Origin: Cercozoa sp. M6MM
Lineage: Eukaryota > Endomyxa: Ascetosporea
Length of the DNA stretch: 24,417 bases
Assembly: GCA_040357565.1 (NCBI GenBank)
Contig: JBDODJ010000158.1
Direction: 5' to 3' (one strand)
How positions within the stretch are numbered: the stretch's first letter is position 1; each line of letters starts with the position of its first letter. The translations under genes were made by a program, and so were the position numbers. Positions 20,334-24,417 of the stretch are shown piece by piece. The notes under the pieces were generated by a model that saw only the letters and a program-made list of their open reading frames with translations, did no database searches and was not told where the DNA came from.

Positions 20334-22145
20334 CTCTGTTGCTATGGGGACAAACTGAAGCTACCGCGGTCTTGCGACGCTTGCTTTTGCGTCGCGGGAA
20401 CACGTGCTCGCCACTCTGCAAGGTTCCAAAGGATGAAAGCAGAACACTGACACAATAGAAGGACAGAAGAATGCTACTTGCGTCTGTTCCGCCGACAAGG
20501 AGCGCCGATTGATCGCCATTTCGTTCTCACCCGGCCTGCCAGATAGCAGCAAATTCACACATACAAACACACAGGCATTGGACATACCAGCGCTGCTGGT
20601 AGATGTTGGTGTACTCCTCCCAGACATCCTCATGCGAAAGCAGGAGTTGTGCAAAGTGATCGCGCAAGTGGTACCACCTGTGTGTGAGACCAATAAGTGA
20701 TACCAGTAAGTGACACCAATTATACATGTGCTCAACGAAAACAAGACAGCCTCAGGAAACAGTACCGACGTTCGGCAGCGATCTGAGGCTGCTGGAACTG
20801 CGAAAAGTCGAAACTGCGCCAGAAGAGATCGAATTTCGGAGCCACCTACATTGTGTTTGGGTCAGCTGTAGAAAAACCGGGCACAACAAGCGAAAGTACC
20901 AACGAAGAACGCATGCAGGCCAGCACAAACTCGGCGAATTGTGCGTCCTCTTGTTCCACCCACTCACCCTAAAAAGCTCACGTTTCAATCAGTCGGCATC
21001 AGTTTAAACACACAGATAGAAAGTCTACCGGCACGGCAGGCACAACCATGGCACCCGAGAGTGCCGCAGCAGCAGGTTCCTGCACGGCACTCCACGAGGC
21101 AGCAATGCGGAACGGCGGCAGCGCAATCAACTGAAACTCAAAAGTGTACTTGTGCACAAGAGTTTTGATTGATTTTACCTGCTTGGCATCGACGCAAGCT
21201 TCGGCCCAGTCAAGTGCATGCAGCGGTTGCTGGAACAACTGTACACAACAATGGGATACTGAGTCCATCTACTTTACTTCTTTGAGGGAGTACAGAGCAG
21301 TAACACTACCTCTGGCGTCTGAACCGACAGAGCCGCCAACTCGGCTTGACTCACCTGTGTTTAAATAGTTAAAAATAGTAACATTAAACTTTGAGCAAGT
21401 ACCAGGATGACATCAGCGATCTGATCGTTTTTGTCGTTGTCGTTGCCGCCACTCTTGCAGCTTTCGTCCGCAATAGTCGAGGCAGTCGACGGTGCGTTCG
21501 AAAGCACGTCTGACTGTTGGCACTCTGTACACATCATTCTCAATTTCAGTCAGTTTAAGTCACTCGAAGTGAGAAGGAGAAGACTGTACCTTTCTCCTCT
21601 CCAATTAGAGCAGCCCCATGCCTCGCCACCAGTTGCGAAATCGCACGTTGCTTCGCCGTTTCACTGTCCCAAATACCAACACAACTTTGATTCATATCAA
21701 ATATACTGGAAAAGAAACACACCGCACATAGACGGCAAGTCGCAGAGGACGTCCGTCAGCGCACGTGAACAGTTTCTTCAGGTCCCTCTTGTCCAGCTCA
21801 CTGCCCTGCAACGCCTGCTGCACGAGTCGCTCGCCTCGTTCGAAAGCTACAGAAAATATACAACTTGAATGAAGAGAGCCGACACTGGAAGAACGAAAAC
21901 TCGGAAAACAACCTTCGCGCTTGACAGCTAGGTCGGGCACCTCGGTGCTCGCCATGGACTCGTCGCACTCGCTCATTGGCATCAGCACATGGCCGCCAGC
22001 CACACTGCCAACTGGCATATTGAGCGACGACGCTTGAATAACATGCTGCATGTCTTGCATCTCCGGCAGAAAGAAGTTTACTGTGCAGCAGTCGTCACAC
22101 ATTCACTCAATGTCCAAATCGACGGTGCAAAGTACCTCCACTCAT
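19103..22145 (-). CDS. TRF-like telobox Myb protein
   Basis: Likely double-stranded telomere DNA-binding protein in the nucleus. Twenty exons splice in frame to 534 residues: 22145-22136, 22080-21913, 21846-21723, 21663-21590, 21524-21403, 21354-21310, 21238-21179, 21130-21029, 20968-20900, 20845-20766, 20677-20588, 20535-20478, 20415-20365, 20255-20213, 20118-20030, 19963-19877, 19805-19754, 19586-19503, 19360-19220, 19158-19103. Residues about 60-320 are mostly helical (FERGERLVQQALQ, DWAEACVDAKQ), in the place of a TRFH dimerisation domain; homology there is not proven by eye. A basic signal RRKSKRRKT follows, then the Myb repeat from residue 352 (GPPWTNEEVVALI, FGAGQWKKI) with the telobox VNLKDKWRHM (TRF consensus VDLKDKWRN). 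Unlike animal TRF1/2, about 130 residues (Ala- and Ser-rich) come after the Myb repeat. Exon 1 is only 10 nt; the start could instead be the ATG at 22102. Confidence 0.85.
19389..19456. repeat. (CA)n microsatellite in Myb gene intron
   Basis: CA/CAAA run in the intron 19361-19502. It reads TG in sense orientation. Confidence 0.95.
20284..20332. repeat. (TG)n microsatellite in Myb gene intron
   Basis: TG run in the intron 20256-20364, just before the Myb repeat exons. It reads CA in sense orientation, the opposite of the other intronic runs. Confidence 0.95.
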
Positions 22146-22729
22146 GATTGGCGATGTGATTTCGAATTGAGACACTTAGAGTTCACCGAGTCACGATCTC
22201 GCGAAATATGATGAGTTTTGGCGAAGAAATGCGAAAAAAGTGCTTATAAACAGCGAAGGCGTCAAGGGGAAGCGTCAAATTCACTTGCTTCGCCCGAACT
22301 GACAAGCTAGTGAGAAAATAACTCAGTTGCCCAGACGTCCGCGGGGAAGTTGGTTTGCGCGTGTCAAGAGGTCTGGAGGTGTCGCAAAGACCCAACTCAC
22401 GCGTAAATATGCCACGTTTAAGCTTGCAAAACGATTGTATTTCGCAGACATGCCTGACCGCTTTTTTTGATCGATTGCCGAAAATACAAAAAAACATCGG
22501 TTGTGTGTTTTCTCGTTTTCGGCTGCATTAAAATGCAAAAAATCAAGATGGGCGACAGATCACTGAGAGGTGCTCCAAAGTCTGTCCCTTTTTAGAGCAC
22601 AGAGCAGCGAGCGCTTGTTTATTGAGCGCCGGTGACAGATGAATTGTTTTTCTTTAAGTACAGCATACCACTGAGCATTATTTGCGCATCCAAGCTAGTC
22701 AGGCCGTGATCAGGTTCAATTAGATCCTG
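22146..22729. promoter_or_regulatory. Divergent promoter between Myb and PDI genes
   Basis: About 580 bases between two divergent starts. No gene is visible; the open frames on minus at 22183-22538 have no recognisable content. AT content is higher than in the flanking exons. Confidence 0.35.
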
Positions 22730-24019
22730 ATGATGCACCTTCTTTTGGTGCTGGCCCTACTGGTAGCCAGTTTTGTCTCGGCATCAGACCTGCAGGAGCG
22801 CCGAAGTGTCTTGGACGAGCTCGAGGATGCCAACGGAGTTCTAGCGCTGTCGGACGACGATTTCGATCGCCTTGTAATCGAGGAGGTTGGTCGGATGATA
22901 AATTTGAAGACAAAACTGAACTGTGAAATAAACTGAGGCATGGCAGGACACGTTCTTGGTGGAGTTCTACGCGCCTTGGTACCTGTTTCGAGTCTGTATA
23001 GGCGTGTGAAAGATAATTTCTGTAGGTGCGGCCACTGCAAGTCGTTTGCTCCGACCTATGACAAGTTGGGTACAGTTTTTTTGTTCCTATTTGTCTAGCA
23101 CATATTTGTCTAGCACACCAATGAAGCTGTGTTGACCTTCGAGTGCAAACGAGCAGGTCAGTACTTCCAGCAAGTCGACGATGTGCGCGTCGCCAAAGTC
23201 GATGCCACGTAGTGCATTTTATTTTCGCAATTTAACGAGGGAGAATTGAGTTGAGGGAGTGTTTCAGAAGATAGAGGAGGGGTGAGAGGGGGGTGAGAGG
23301 GAGTGAGAGATGGGGGTAAGGGAGGGTAAAGATGGTAAACACAGACAGAACAAGGCGCTGGCGCAGCGATTCGAAATCCGCGGCTACCCGACGCTGCTGC
23401 TGCTGAAGGACGGCGCTGTCGTTCCCTTCCGCGGGGACAGGTAGCACAGTACCCGACTAATGAAGGGGGACTAATTAAGGGGACTAATTGGGGGGACTAA
23501 TTAAGGGAGAGGGGGAACAATAGATTAAGTGTGCGGCCACAGGTCCTTCCAGTCGGTCGTTGACTTTGTGCGGGATGTCGAAGCGACGAGTCTGGCGCAC
23601 GTTGACGACGTCTCGGCGCTCATGAAGGTGTTTGCCCCCCCCCCCTGCTTACCCCCCTGCTTAGCCCCTTACCCCCTGTTTACTCCCTTCTTACCCCCAG
23701 TTTACTCCCTTCTGACCCCCTGTTTACCCCTATTAACATTGAGCAGGAAGGCACACTGAAGGCGACATTTGTGTTATTTACGAAGAAGGAGGACAAGGTG
23801 CCGCGACAGGTGTGTTTATATGTTTACCTCCCTGTTGTGTCCTTACCCCCCCCCCCCCGAAGGTGCTGGCGCAGGCACGCGAGTTGCAGCAGGTGGCGGA
23901 CTTTCTGTGGACGGACAGTGAGCGCGTGCTGCAGCAGATGGGCTGCTCCGAGACTCTGTCGGAACACTCGCTGGTGGCGCTGCACTCGGCGCACTGCGCA
24001 CACGCACAGTCGCACATTG
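22730..24019 (+). CDS. TMX3-like protein disulfide isomerase, 3' incomplete
   Basis: ER thiol oxidoreductase. Eight visible exons (22730-22885, 22938-22978, 23026-23069, 23157-23208, 23345-23440, 23543-23627, 23747-23809, 23863-24019) give 231 residues in frame; the gene runs past the right edge. A signal peptide (LLLVLALLVASFVSA) is followed by an acidic leader (LSDDDFDRLV), then a thioredoxin domain with FLVEFYAPW, active site CGHC (67-70; the intron at 22979-23025 falls inside the codon of Trp66, just before Cys67), KVDAT, and the cis-Pro box RGYPT (Pro113), then PFRGDRS. The second part (ATFVLFTKKED, then VADFLWTDSE) fits the redox-silent thioredoxin-like domain of TMX3. A membrane segment is not yet reached, so a soluble PDI remains possible. 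MM at the start: either ATG (22730 or 22733) would do. Confidence 0.93.
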
Positions 24020-24417
24020 GTTTTACCCCCCCCTCTGTTTATCCCCCTCTGTTTACCCTCCTTCTTTGCTCTTTGTTTACACCCCTGTTTACTCCACTGT
24101 CTACTCCTATGTTTTCTTTCATATTTACTCCTATATTTACCTCCTATTTTACCTCCTATATTTACCTCCTATATTTACCTCCTATATTTACCTCCTATNN
24201 NNNNNNNNCCTCCTATATTTACCTCCTATATTTACCTCCTATATTTACCTCCTATTTACTCCCATTTTTATCCTATTTACCCCCTATTTGCCCCCTATTT
24301 GCCCCCTATTTGTTCCGTATTTTCTCCCCTATTTACCCCCTATTTACTCCCTATTTACCCCCCTATTTACCCCTCCTTTACCTCCTGTTTACCTGACTAT
24401 TTACCTCCTTACCCCCC
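24020..24417 (+). repeat. C/T-rich intron with 13-bp minisatellite
   Basis: After the donor at 24020 everything visible is intron: T/C-rich words of the type TTTACCCCC, then tandem copies of the 13-mer CCTCCTATATTTA at about 24121-24256, with ten N at 24199-24208. Similar TTTACTCCC words fill the two preceding introns (23628-23746, 23810-23862). Confidence 0.85.
24199..24208. other. Assembly gap (10 N)
   Basis: Ten N inside the 13-bp tandem repeat; true copy number unknown. Confidence 0.95.

Noticed and set aside
23628-24417. Telomere-like repeats in the PDI introns
   Set aside because: The words (TTTACCCCC, CCTCCTATATTTA) vary in length and sequence and sit in introns between coding exons; they do not form a uniform telomeric array.

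Overview
The window is nuclear DNA from an intron-rich, compact, unicellular-looking eukaryote. Every conserved gene is cut by many short GT-AG introns, mostly 50 to 90 nt. Genes lie on both strands a few hundred bases apart. An enkurin gene implies a cilium or flagellum, and the telobox-Myb protein and vertebrate-like argininosuccinate synthase look unremarkable for such a host. I cannot place the phylum. The genetic code appears standard: TAA, TAG and TGA all end well-aligned proteins. Three 10-N runs inside simple repeats are assembly gap markers.

Layout, left to right: an unrecognised helical protein gene on the minus strand, open at its 3' end (54-1211); MCM5 on plus in 34 exons (1641-6306); a decayed copy of the Gln-rich last exon of the next gene (6408-6570); a plus-strand type I membrane protein with an MRH/Atg27-like lumenal part and a Gln/Tyr-rich tail (7252-8313); about 1.4 kb without a clear gene; argininosuccinate synthase on minus (9684-11142); a PrsW-type intramembrane protease on minus (11641-13833); a small two-helix membrane protein on plus (14222-14874); a dual-specificity phosphatase on minus (15475-16832) bracketed by a 158-bp inverted repeat; enkurin on minus (17405-18464); a TRF-like telobox Myb protein on minus (19103-22145); and a TMX3-like protein disulfide isomerase on plus, running off the right edge (22730-24019 visible).

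The genes do not form one pathway; this is ordinary eukaryotic neighbourhood mixing (replication, arginine synthesis, membrane proteolysis, cilium, telomere, ER folding). Exon chains were built by hand from splice sites and reading phase. For MCM5, ASS1, PrsW, the small membrane protein, the phosphatase, enkurin and the Myb gene, all junctions keep frame from start to stop. The most curious signals are the inverted repeat around the phosphatase; the two TAA codons that fall where the Gln repeat register predicts CAA, followed by about 68 open codons; the second, damaged copy of that tail exon behind MCM5; the eukaryotic PrsW protease with an Asn-rich tail; and the frequent use of long C runs as polypyrimidine tracts.
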